From positions 70,391,352 through 70,455,351 of the forward strand of contig OY829537.1 in NCBI GenBank assembly GCA_963691705.1: a DNA stretch of 64,000 bases, written 5' to 3'. A program made the translations under genes and the position numbers. The stretch comes from Viola odorata. Taxonomy: Eukaryota; Streptophyta; Magnoliopsida; Malpighiales; Violaceae. The notes under the pieces are model-generated. The model made no database searches and had not been told where the DNA came from. It worked only from the letters and a program-made list of their open reading frames with translations. How positions within the stretch are numbered: the stretch's first letter is position 1; each line of letters begins with the position of its first letter. Positions 43,584 to 53,772 of this stretch are shown one piece after another.

Positions 43584-44935
43584 ATGGTCAAAAAGGTGAA
43601 GGCATTGGAGGCAAGGAGAAACTCGGAAAAAACAAGTTCAGGTTATTACAGAACAAGTATTGCAAGCCAAAAAAGGAACAAGATGAGAAGGCACTTACCT
43701 CTTCATTTAGCACTCCAGGCCCATTTGCATCTCAACCATCGTCCATTGCTGGAATCCTATGGCAGTGGCAGGATCCCTCCGGTAGTTCCACGCTCACCTC
43801 TGGCATTGTGATCAGACCAAGTGCAAACACTCCAGATGGCACATCTCTTAATCCTCCGCTGGCTGAACCCACTCTCGATCTGGGAAAGCAGAAGATCCAC
43901 CCCAATATTTTTCTGAGCTCTTGGGGCAATCAGATACAACCACATGCATCCTTCGGGTATTCATCAGCTATTGGTTTTGTTACCAATAAAATAGAGGGGT
44001 CAAGTATTGACAGGTTGAGTCTGTTAGAAGAGAATGAGGGTTCCCTTCGATCCAACAACTCTTGCGGATATGTGCATGGTAACAGGGATTACCATACCCC
44101 ATAAATTTAAGATTCCAGAATATTAGGAAGTACACTGGGATTAAGTGCCCTAAGACTTGCCACAACCACTACTGTAATAAGATGTCAGAGGTGATACATA
44201 ATGAACCTTTGTTGATCTGTTTATTCAAGGAGAGTCTGGCCAAGCATGGTTTGACTAGGTACATGGGGCTGGATAAGATCAAGATCGGAACCTGGAGAAT
44301 AGAATCGGCGAATCGGTGACGGCTTATGCTCTGAACTGGAGAGAATTAGCCACTGAAATCTCTCCTCCTTTGAGCAACAAAGAACTCGTATCAATTTTTG
44401 CAAGCACCTTCCAAGCTCCTTACAAAACTCCTCATCTTTAATCCGTCTAGGAGCTTCCCTGACATGGTCCTAGTGGCGGAAAGAGTGGAATAAGGAATCA
44501 AATCTAGAAGGATCATTGTTTCCACGCCAAAAGAAACACTCAAGAGATCGCGTATTACGGAGAGAGATATCAGCTTTGCCACTCACCGACCAGGTTGTGG
44601 GCAACCTTTTTCATCACCTCCATCACAACCCACAAAACTCACAAAATAACCGTAAGAATCGGGAGCCACTGCCACCTCTTCTCATTCCTTTGGGAGAGAT
44701 TTACAAGCATCTATGGGTGGCAGAGCAAATTGTGCCCACTCCAACCTATACGACCTCCTTATCCAAATAGGTACGATCTTGATGCAAGATACGAGTACCA
44801 TGCTGAAGCTCAGGGCCACATAAAAGAAAACTATTTTGCCCTTAAAGGAAAGATCAATCACTTACTCAAGAGCGGATGGATCTCTTTAGATGGGTTAGCC
44901 GAAGGACTTTACTCGACCACTAGCTCTTGAATAAA
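43584..44935 (+). pseudogene. gag: Ogre gag relic
   Basis: Scattered frames encode recognisable Ogre gag pieces: MVKKVKALEARR at 43584, PHKFKIPEY at about 44098-44124, KYTGIKCPKTCHNHYC then NEPLLICLFKESL at about 44131-44240, RYMGLDKIKI near 44260, SNKELVSIFASTFQAPY near 44371-44421, DMVLVAERVE near 44460, and ARYEYHAEAQGHIKENYFALK at about 44783-44850. In the last, the usual first zinc-knuckle cysteine is Tyr. Several frameshifts and stops separate the pieces. No pol follows. Confidence 0.75.
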
Positions 44936-45008
44936 CGCTCTCCAGGTCCACGATAGACCCATTCAGCTTATTCATTCAGCAGGAATATCTCCAATATTTT
45001 TGTACATT

Positions 45009-45058
45009 AGTCGAGCCTACGACTATAAACAAGGGCGCTCCGTGGGAGGCAACCCACG
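45009..45058 (+). ncRNA. Double hairpin downstream of the Ogre gag relic
   Basis: AGTCG-AGCCTA-CGACT (45009-45024) is followed by a 16-base linker containing AAGGGCGCT. Then comes CGTGGG-AGGCAA-CCCACG (45041-45058). The 50-base layout equals that of Athila B. The GCCT in loop 1 is complementary to the AGGC in loop 2. Confidence 0.6.
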
Positions 45059-45730
45059 CGTTCTCTTTAAATATTTCTATTTTTGTCAAGTTTTAATTTT
45101 TAATTCAGAATTTTGGGATGTCCTTCCCTACAGACTTACTATTTAATTCCCCCTTTATTTAAGGTGCAATGAGAATTGTAAACTGGGGGGCAAGCAATTA
45201 GAATTACGACCAGAAGAAGGCGTCAGAGAGCATCAAAGATTGAACACATTTTTACCGAGGGGCAAGCAAATCAAATGAGGGAGCCTTCGGAGAAGCCATC
45301 TCGTTTGTCCACCTCGCACCTTGATCATGACACGTACTAAATGGGCGTCATTCAAAGTCTGTCATTGTGACGTTGATCCACGCAAAGGCCTGACTCAAGC
45401 GCCAAATCTTCAAAGGAGCATTCTTCAAAATGTGGTGCATGGATTTCATTTTCTGGATCCACCACAACAGTCGCAAACCCTCATTAAATGAGTTTCCCAT
45501 CCCTTCGAAAGGTGAAGCAATGTCTTTCCCCAAGGATGACATCGAAAGTCAGGCCTGAATCGATGCATTCCCAGAAGCAACCCATGCAATTAAATTAGCT
45601 AAGAAAAGATCAGTCACACTAAGTCTGGAACACCAATATGCATTTCTGCAAGGTGTCCGACTAAAGCCATCAACGTCCTTCTACTTGTCTTATCTAGGAC
45701 CACAAGTGCTACTCTTGTCCGGATATGAAG
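45059..45730 (+). other. Ogre interior after the double hairpin, no gene seen
   Basis: Two polypurine-like GGGGGGCAAGCAAT / GAGGGGCAAGCAAA tracts occur near 45186 and 45258, and another (CCGGGGGGCAAC) near 46513. They resemble the real tract at 63113. No open frame with recognisable content. Confidence 0.45.
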
Positions 45731-46400
45731 ATTTCAGCACCAACATCCCATTGGGCAGCAGCGCCCGAGGGGATCCTTCATTCCAAGTCCAGCACCAACA
45801 TCCCAGTGGGCAGCAGCGCCCGAGTGGATTCTTCATCCCAGGGGACAGCGGTGCCCAAATGGATTTCTCTTTCCGCATCAACCTTCCTGTGAGCAGCAAC
45901 GCCCAAATGAAACTTTCAATTCTATTCCCCATCAAAATCTCAATGGTCGGGAATATCCAAACATAATTCCTCAAAGCATAAAAGGGTCTCGATATCCGAT
46001 CAGAATCATGACGTGCTTGCCAATAACCCTCGCTATATAAGGGAACTTGAATCATGCCATGGTTGCCTGCATCATGTCATTTTAGGAAATGAATCTTCCT
46101 CCTATCAGCTCTCGAATGATCCTCCTTCCTGCCCCGGGACAGTAAAAAACCAAATCAGAAAAGGTCGTTTCTCCCTTGCTATGCAATCTACAGAGAATGG
46201 GTCTCTTCACAAAATAGACCACCACATCCCGCAAGCGACCTATCTCAAGGATGGATTCTTGGACCTGGAGATCCTAGCCATCAACCGCCCATCAGACAAC
46301 AACGTCCAAATGGAGTTTCCATTTTAAACTCCCCGTCAACCTTCAAGTGGACAACAACACCTGAGTGGAGTCTACATTTACTTTTCCGCGGCGACATCCT
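45731..46400 (+). repeat. Ogre array 1: GGGCAGCAGCGCCCGA-type units
   Basis: Units with a CCAACATCCCA..GGGCAGCAGCGCCCGA..GGAT.CTTCAT pattern recur at about 45738, 45792, 45845 and 45890, and in weaker form at about 46290-46365. The same unit type returns at 48440-48490 and 61045-61310, on the two sides of Athila B. Confidence 0.65.
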
Positions 46401-47340
46401 TGCTCCGACCTCGTGGCCCCGCCGCACATATCAAGAGAAGTCCATTTTTCCTTCTCGCCTCTTTTAAATTTTAGCAATTATGCAATCATTTTGCATTCCT
46501 TTTTTGTTACACCGGGGGGCAACTTTTTCATAACTTTTCATGAATAGTTACACCCTCACATTATGTCTTTAAAATTGCTAAGGTTTTTTTAACTTTATAA
46601 TTGTGCATAAATTTTTTCGAATAAAATCCACACTACCCTCAATTTTTTTCAAACCTTCCACAGATTGAGCATGTTCAACATGTTACTGCATCATGGATAA
46701 CTTGTGCATCCATTTGAAATTATATGACGAGTATGATCTCACCTGCTAGCTCTTATATCTGCAGCATGCCTAGACGTAAGCAATCACAAATACATCCCTG
46801 TGAGTATTTTGGGCCTCCACACCTTATTCCTTTTATGAGTGCAAATGCCAAACTAGGTGCTAGTTGGATTTGCATAATATCCAGGGTACATGCACCTTCA
46901 GACATGGGATAGCAGTAAAATGACATTGGACTTTGCTCTTTCTTCCATTTTTTTATTTTTTTCAATAAGACAATGAGCAGTGCTTGACTGAGATGGCTAA
47001 CTAGAGGAAGGGTGCACATCGAACTTGGCTCGCGTAAGAAGGGATGTGAAAGCTCTAAGGATTGTTGATGGCCAGCGTTGGAAGAAGGCCGAACAAAAAT
47101 AAGAGACGAAGGCCTCGGCCTCGGCCTTAAACCAAAAATGAAGAAAGCCAGCACGAAAGCTGTACTTGCTGATGTGTTTTGTGTTCGAATAAAAAAAAAA
47201 AAAGGAAAAGAAAGGAAAAAGGAAAAAAGAAAAGAAAAAAAAGAAGGAAGAAAAGAGAAAAATCAAAAGTGTTCAAAGAACAAAACAAAACAAAAGCAGA
47301 AGCGAGTGCAAAAAGGGCCCCAGGGTCAGCTCTTGAAAAC
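46401..47340 (+). other. Ogre interior, no gene seen
   Basis: AT-rich sequence, with a purine-only tract of about 70 bases at 47190-47262 (A/G runs). The Lys-rich and Phe-rich frames over that tract are composition effects. Confidence 0.4.
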
Positions 47341-47580
47341 TCCATAGAAAAATCACCCCCGTGAAGATTCAAAAACTTGGGCACAGTGCCCTCAAAGCAA
47401 TCAAGAGGGGACACCCTCAATGAAAATCAAAGAACTGGAGCGCCTTGTCCTCGGAAGGATGAAGAAGGAAAGCATCTCCAGTAAGGATCCAAGAATCTAG
47501 GCGCTACACCCTCAAAGTGATCGCGGGAAGAAGCATCCCCAACAAAGACTGAAGGACTTGTGCATTTTTCCCTCACCGCG
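47341..47580 (+). repeat. Ogre array 2: about 62-bp degenerate units
   Basis: About four units share a CCC(C)nnnnnAA-ATnCAA-GAA(C)TTGGGCGC-CCTCAAAGnnATC pattern. Confidence 0.55.
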
Positions 47581-48184
47581 ACCAATTAACATGCCCTGTT
47601 CATTGAGAAAAATATTCACTTCTCCACCCCAGCAAATCCTTTTGATTATATGAAGGCCCATGCATGTGCATCTTCATTTGAAGTTTATTCACTCGGATTG
47701 ACATTGCAAATCTGACTTTGTGCTATGTTTGTTGCATTTTGATGAGTGTAAACACGTAGCCTTGTTTCTGAGTGTGAGCGCAAACACCAGTATCCGGTGA
47801 GGATTGCCTACGTCTACATGTTGTGGGAAAGTCTTGTCCTTGAGGTCGTTATCTCTTGGGCAAGATGTAAATGCTTTTCTAGGCTTGTATCAAGCATGCT
47901 TATATGATAGAAACTGGATGACATGTTCTTCAGAAATGCATAAACTTGTTGAACCTTCTCTTGATAGGGAAGTTGTTTTTATAAAATACTAGGGGCAAAC
48001 CTTAGGGTAGTGTGGGAATACTTTCATATACAACATACATGATTTGATTTCATTGTTTCCATTTATCAATTGCTTTCTCTTTTTCCACCCATTGCTGCTT
48101 CGTGTTTGTTTCCTCCCTATTTGCAGGATACAGATACGCGTCAGTGGAATCTCACACTGTGATCAATCTCCGCAAATAAATCCA

Positions 48185-48430
48185 TCCAATAAACATTCGA
48201 ATGGAGCACGTTACCACTCCACCATCAATTTCGTGTGGCGGCCCATCTTCCCCACCGTCCAATGAGCATCCAAATGGAGCACGTTACCACTCCACCATCA
48301 ATTTCGTGTGGCGGCCCATCTTCCCCACCGTCCAATGAGCATCCGAATGGAGCACGTTATCACTCCACCATCAATTTCATGTAGCGGCCCATCTTTCCCA
48401 CCGTCCAATGAGCATTCGAACGAATCACGC
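48185..48430 (+). repeat. Ogre array 3: 73-bp tandem repeat
   Basis: ATGGAGCACGTTA(C/T)CACTCC occurs at 48201, 48274 and 48347, exactly 73 bases apart, with little divergence. A fourth, partial unit follows. The 47581-48184 stretch before it holds no supported gene. Confidence 0.85.
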
Positions 48431-48485
48431 TCCTTCTTTAGCATCCACATCCGACGGGCAGCAGCGCCCGAAAGGATTCTTCAGC

Positions 48486-48490
48486 ATCCA
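48486..48490. repeat. Left target duplication of Athila B (ATCCA)
   Basis: ATCCA precedes the left LTR and is repeated perfectly at 61040-61044 after the right LTR. The insertion lies within Ogre array 1-type sequence. Confidence 0.85.
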
Positions 48491-50028
48491 TGATCGCGCG
48501 TCGAACACATCAAATATAATAGTGAAATAGATATGGAATTGGGGGTAGAAATACAACTTATCACTGTCTACAAGAGTTTGTAGATGATGGTAAGAGGATC
48601 GTCCACAGAGACCTCTAGGAAATGTAATTCTTGGGTTGACTTCCTCGTCACTGAGTTTTGATTGGGTGGAATCTGAAACTGAAGACAAAACGGAAAGTAG
48701 TGAAAACAGTTTAAAATACTATTGGCCAAAGTCTTGGTCAAGACTGGGGTCAAGATTGTCGTAAATCCGATAAAAGGAAATTCCAGGTAAGGGCGATGTG
48801 AGAGCTTTGTTCCTATGCTTCGATCATGGAATCAAATATATTCATCTCTTTGCTTATAGTACTGCTATAGAGTGGAGGTGCTCCTGTTCACTCCTGTCTT
48901 CCCTCCTCTTCAAATTACCTAGCGGGTGCTCCCTTTCCTGATAATCCTAGCCAAGGGACACCTTGCTGGTTAAAGGGTTTATCCGTTTGACTGCTGTCTT
49001 GAATGGTTGTTTGCTTCCTCAATGGTATAGGGGAAGACAGTACCTAGGCCAAGGTATCTCCCTATGGAGATCCTAGGTTGTCAATCTGGTCTCGACCTAG
49101 ATTGCCTATCTCTTCTAGTCTAGCTCGAGACTAATTGCCTACTTTGTCTAGCCGACGGGTGCTCCCATTCCGTCTAGACCGGCTACAACTCTTCTCTACT
49201 AGAGCGCAAGGATGATCAAACCTTGTCTCTAGTGAGTAAGCGATGAATTAAGCTTAAGAAATAAATAAATACAAGTAAAGAGATTATAACGCACAGTTTA
49301 ATCTCACGAATGCATAAGAACTTCAGCTCATCAACCCTTACCAAGAATAGGTGTTTAGCTAATCATACTCATAATTAAAAAGACAATATATATTTTTGCA
49401 TAAATTATAAATCCGAGATTTAAATAAAATCCGGAGCAAGGTTTTTAACAATGTCAAAGAAGAATAAAAGAGAAGAAGGTCGGGATCCGATTCCGGACAG
49501 AGGAGGAACAATGTTTGGCTAAATAGCCCTAAAACTCCTCTGTCCTACTTCAACTAAACTTCCTAGAAAATCTCTAAAAAGATTGTAACAATAAATTGTT
49601 TGAAATTGGAAATAAGATCGCAAATACAAAAGAGGGAGATCCCTTAGGATTCTTCATAAGATAGGCTTCAGATCCCTCTGGATTTGCAAATAGAAGCGGC
49701 CTGCCAGGAGCCAAGGCCCACGCGGAGTGAAGCCCAAAAGCGGTGCCAACGCAACTTCTCAACTGACTTGTATCGTGAAAAGAGTCTTGGCCGAAGTCTA
49801 GGCCAAGACGATCTGACTGGTGCGCTGCTTGAGATGCGAATGTGTCTTGGCCGAAGTCTAGGCCAAGACTTGGAAAATCAGCTTCAGCTATCCAAATCAG
49901 AAACTTTAATGTTTTGCCAACAGACCAGGACTGCAAAGAAAAGGGGAAATCGAAGGTAATTCAATAGGTTTACTGTCCAAATAAACTTGTAAATGGACAA
50001 TAAAACATGATGAAATGCAATGCAATCA
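48491..50028 (-). repeat. 3' LTR of Athila B
   Basis: On the - strand it starts TGATTGCATT and ends CGCGCGATCA, so the termini are TGAT/ATCA. It has two hairpins at 49784-49809 and 49844-49869, each with arms GTCTTGGCC and GGCCAAGAC around an 8-base loop. The - strand CTATTTAGCC at about 49518-49528 is a weak TATA-like box. Confidence 0.92.
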
Positions 50029-50041
50029 AATTCCCCACACT
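50029..50041 (-). other. Polypurine tract of Athila B
   Basis: The - strand reads GTGTGGGGAATT directly before the LTR start. Confidence 0.7.
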
Positions 50042-51030
50042 TGAACTATGCTTGCCCCCAAGCATACAGACGGAGAGACAAAATAAAAACATAACAAAAC
50101 AAAACAGACGCCCTAAACCCCTCGGACTTCCTTAATTTCAGACTGCTTACTCCTTCACTGGGTCTGCCAAGACACTTCACTAAGATATCCAATGCTAGAA
50201 TAACAAGGAATAATCAATACCCCAAACATCCACCTTCCACATGGTATCAAGACACCCCACTAGAGTAGATTGATAAGGTGTAGGGCAACAGAGTTCACTA
50301 AAATTTGAGTCCCGCAGAGTGTCGTCTTTTTCTTCTTTTATTTTCTAGCAATTTTTTTTCTTTGACAAATCAAGTGTCCTATGTATTTTTATAGACACGG
50401 CACATAGACAGAGCTTGTCCTTTTCTGCGGGGACTTCCACCTTTGCTATGTCTGCCCTATGACGTTCTAACACCTTTATTTGTCTCACACTATAGCAGAT
50501 AGAACGACACACTCAAATCAGCAAGACCCCATCACCCTAGAAGAGTTAAGGTTCTAGCTAAGCGTCCTTACGACCATATGGGTGGTTAATGTTTGGGAAA
50601 CATTAGATAATATGCCCCTAAGGCATTGATCATTTACGCTCATTTGCTTCCCTGTTACTAAAGCATTGTATCCCCTAGAGAAGTGTCTACATGCAGATCC
50701 ACCGAAAGACTAAACAATCTAAGCAAGAAAATAGGGGTTCGGATGTGCACTCACAAAACAGAAAAATACCAATAAAAATCATGCAATTTGACAGACTTTA
50801 AGCTGGACAAACTGACTTAAACAAAACAAAAAATTAAAACACACAAAATTGACTCAATATTCGCAATAACCGTTCAATATTCACAACAGAAAAAACAAAA
50901 ACACAAGACATATAATCATCCTCGCCACACTTGAAAGACACAATGTCCTCATTGTGTGGAGAGACAAAAAATAAAAGACATAACAAAAAAATAAAAGGAA
51001 GGAAAGAAATGACCTGGGGGCAGAGGCAAC
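50042..51030 (-). other. 3' untranslated region of Athila B
   Basis: No supported gene. It is AT-rich and separates the ORF-1 stop from the polypurine tract, a common Athila layout. Confidence 0.5.
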
Positions 51031-53231
51031 TCAAGTTGCAGGGGTCGGGGGATCTTGGCCTGAAGCTTGGCCTAGATCAGGGGGAGGAGGGTTGGTTAAC
51101 TTTGGATTTCTTGGAGCAGGAGGAGGCATGGACTGATGTGGTGGCTTGGCGGGCTGTACTGCAGGTTTGGGATCATCCTCCTCATCAGAGGACTCGCTAT
51201 CAGAGCTCAAATTGTTGTATAGAGCTTTGAGGATCGTCATGTGGCCCTGCAGATGTTGATAGATGTGGAGAACGTTGGTCCTGGTGAGTTTCATCTGCTC
51301 GAGGAGGACATCTTGTCGGTCATTTAGTATTTGGGCCTAACGAGGCACCTCTGTACTGGTGGATGCGGATGAAGGGTCTTGCGTTGTGTCTTGGGGCTTG
51401 TCTTGGCCAAGACGATCCCGGATAATCTTCTGCTACTCAAGGATGAGCAGCTGGCGAGCTTGAAATTCCCTGGCCCAAGTTGGAGGCTCATTGATGTTGC
51501 TGGCAGGGGGGTCTTGGCCTAAGTCTTGGCCTAGATCAGCTGCAGCATCAGGAATGGTGGTGTTTTGGCCAGCGTCTTGGCCAAGACCCGGGGCAATATT
51601 GCTCTCTGGTTCTTCTCCAGGGATATGTACTGGACGCAGCTTGTACCTCCCTCCATTTTTCTTTGAGAAAATGTGCTCCCCAACAGGTGTAAAACCTGTA
51701 TTACACGCAACAAACTCTTCTTCCAAATGGAAATGTCTCATTTGTTCGAAGGATCTAAAATCCAGTATTTTGGGGGAGCAAAATTTATGTAAATCAGCAG
51801 CAGACAAATCAAGACCAGCAGTTTGAATAGCAAGCCAAGTTATCAAGGACCCAAAAATTAGTTTAGTTTTAGACTCACGGGCATGCAACACTTGGACCAA
51901 ATATAAGCCTAAGTTGACTTTTTTTTGGTGCAAAATGCACCAAAGCAAAAACAGTTCAGACTTGGCTAAATTCCCAGAAACCTTTGTCTTTCCCGAAAGG
52001 TTGATAGACAAGGCTCTATGGAGCATCCTAAGCGCAGGGTTCAAAATGGCATGTGCCTTAGAGTTCCTATCAAACTTTGCATCCGGATCACCAGTGATCT
52101 GTCTAAATGCAACATTATTATCCCAATCAGTGGGATAGTCAAAAATGGCCTCATCACTATATGCAAATCCTAACAGAGAATTGAAAGCATCAACAGACAA
52201 GTGGCTCCATTTATCACACAATCGAAAATTAATCACATCAGGTGCAGCAAAATCGGGTTTGTCTCTACCCCTAACATACAAGGTTTCCTCGTCAAACCAA
52301 AAAGATGTGTGAAACTCAAGGCAGAGTTCAGTGTAGGCATCACACTCAACAGACATAAAAGGGATCCATCCAATTGCAAACACATATTCCCTAATTTTAT
52401 TTCCTAATGCCATTTCATCAAGAAAATCAAACTGTAATCTAGCAAATGCGGGAATATCACAGGAATGCATATTACGCAATTTGGCCTTAAGGTCTGGTGT
52501 ATCAAATTTCAACCAGCCTTTGAGTGTGTGCAGGGGAGGAAGAGAGGATACCTTAGCAGTCTTGGCCTGAGTTTTGGCCAAGACTAGATCGTCTTCATCG
52601 TCCTCAAATGGTTCTTCCTCGACCACCTGCTGTTTGCCTTTGCTCTTGGCAGAGGAAGGACCGGCACTGGTTTTGCCCTGCTTAGGGTTTGGAGGCGGGG
52701 GTGATGAATCAGGAACCCTCACCGGCTTCTTAGTCAGTGTGTTCTTGTGGGCCACCTGCTTTGATGCGCCCGAATTTCTTTGGCGGTGCAGTGGTGGCCG
52801 ACTTCTTCGCCGGAGGTGGTGGTGTGGTAACAGTGGCTGCTCCGGCAGTGGGCTTAGGTTTTCTTGCAGTGAAGGTCAGAGCTGGTTTCGAAGCTCCGGC
52901 GGCTGACAACTTTTTCAACAGCCTGCTCTCTCGCCTGCTCTCTCTCTCCAGCAGACGGAGGCACGGAGGGCTTCATTCTTTTCGCGAGAGGAACCTCATC
53001 GTCGGAGTCCTCGTCGCTCATGACCACAGCTCGGTCGGTTCCCTTGACGCTTTCCTCCGATTCCTCAGGCAAATCGTCTTCGGAGGACATGGAATCATCG
53101 TTCTCCAGCGTTTCGAGTATTCGTTGTGCGGCTGAGATACCGTCGGACGGCATGACAGGCGGCGGAGCTCCACGGAGGTCGTCGCTGGCCTCTGGCATGT
53201 CGATGGGTGAGGATGGATTAGGTGCAGTCAT
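51031..53231 (-). pseudogene. ATHILA ORF-1 (PF03078-type) protein of Athila B, broken
   Basis: The gene lies between pol and the 3' LTR, where Athila elements carry an env-position ORF of unknown role. The N-terminal part (53231 to about 52900) is Ser/Glu/Asp-rich with an acidic run. Two frameshifts near 52915 and 52750 link it through an Ala/Pro/Lys-rich segment to a 440-codon frame (52755-51433). That frame holds the conserved domain, with LKGWLKFDTPDLKAKLRNMHS, WSHLSVDAFNSLLGF and HAILNPALRMLHRAL. TAG codons at 51433-51435 and near 51338 interrupt the tail, which continues to 51031. I see no signal peptide or membrane segment, so an envelope role is not supported here. Confidence 0.75.
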
Positions 53232-53711
53232 GGCTGCGAGAGAAGAAAGAAGAGAAAATGGTGGGTTTAGGTTTTGGAGTTTGGGTTTTGCTGGAAAGCT
53301 CGTGCGATTTGGGAAAGAAGAAGGAGAAGGGACTGTTGCTTTTTTAGCTCAGGTGAGGGGGCGAATTTTTTGTTGGTTCGTGGGGAGATCGTGTCAGAGT
53401 GGGAGAAGGAATATGCAGAGGTGGTAGTTTTATTTTCCCACGCTGTAATTAATTCCTTTAATTTGCTTTTGAATTTGTCCGTTCAAAATGCCAATAAAGG
53501 CTTTAAAAGACGGCGCTGACATGTGTCCCACTAATTCTAAAAAAGGGTAGTCCGCTTACAGCAATCTAGCCCAAAGGCTTGGCCTAGATCTCAGCCAAGA
53601 CTGCTTCACTTTCCCCACACTTAATTTCCTGCACAATATCAAAAACAACCCAGCGAAATCAAATGTGACAAAAATAAAATAAAAATAGATATGTCCTAAA
53701 AATAAAAGAAT

Positions 53712-53761
53712 CAAGGGTTGCCTCCCTTGAAGCGCCCTTATTTTAAGTCCTAGGCTTGACT
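53712..53761 (-). ncRNA. Double hairpin after the pol stop of Athila B
   Basis: Eleven bases after the pol TGA (53773-53775) the - strand reads AGTC-AAGCCTAG-GACT (53761-53746). A 16-base linker with AAGGGCGCT follows, then CAAGGG-AGGCAA-CCCTTG (53729-53712). The layout is identical to the Ogre motif at 45009-45058, with compensatory changes in stem 2. Loop 1 GCCT is complementary to loop 2 AGGC, which would allow a kissing interaction. Confidence 0.65.
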
Positions 53762-53772
53762 CTGAATTTTCT

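Noticed and set aside
47078..47420. Lys-rich and Phe-rich frames
   Set aside because: They are translations of one purine-only tract and its complement.
51433..53231. Athila B ORF-1 as a retroviral envelope gene
   Set aside because: It has the ATHILA ORF-1 domain but no signal peptide, membrane span or glycoprotein features that I can see.
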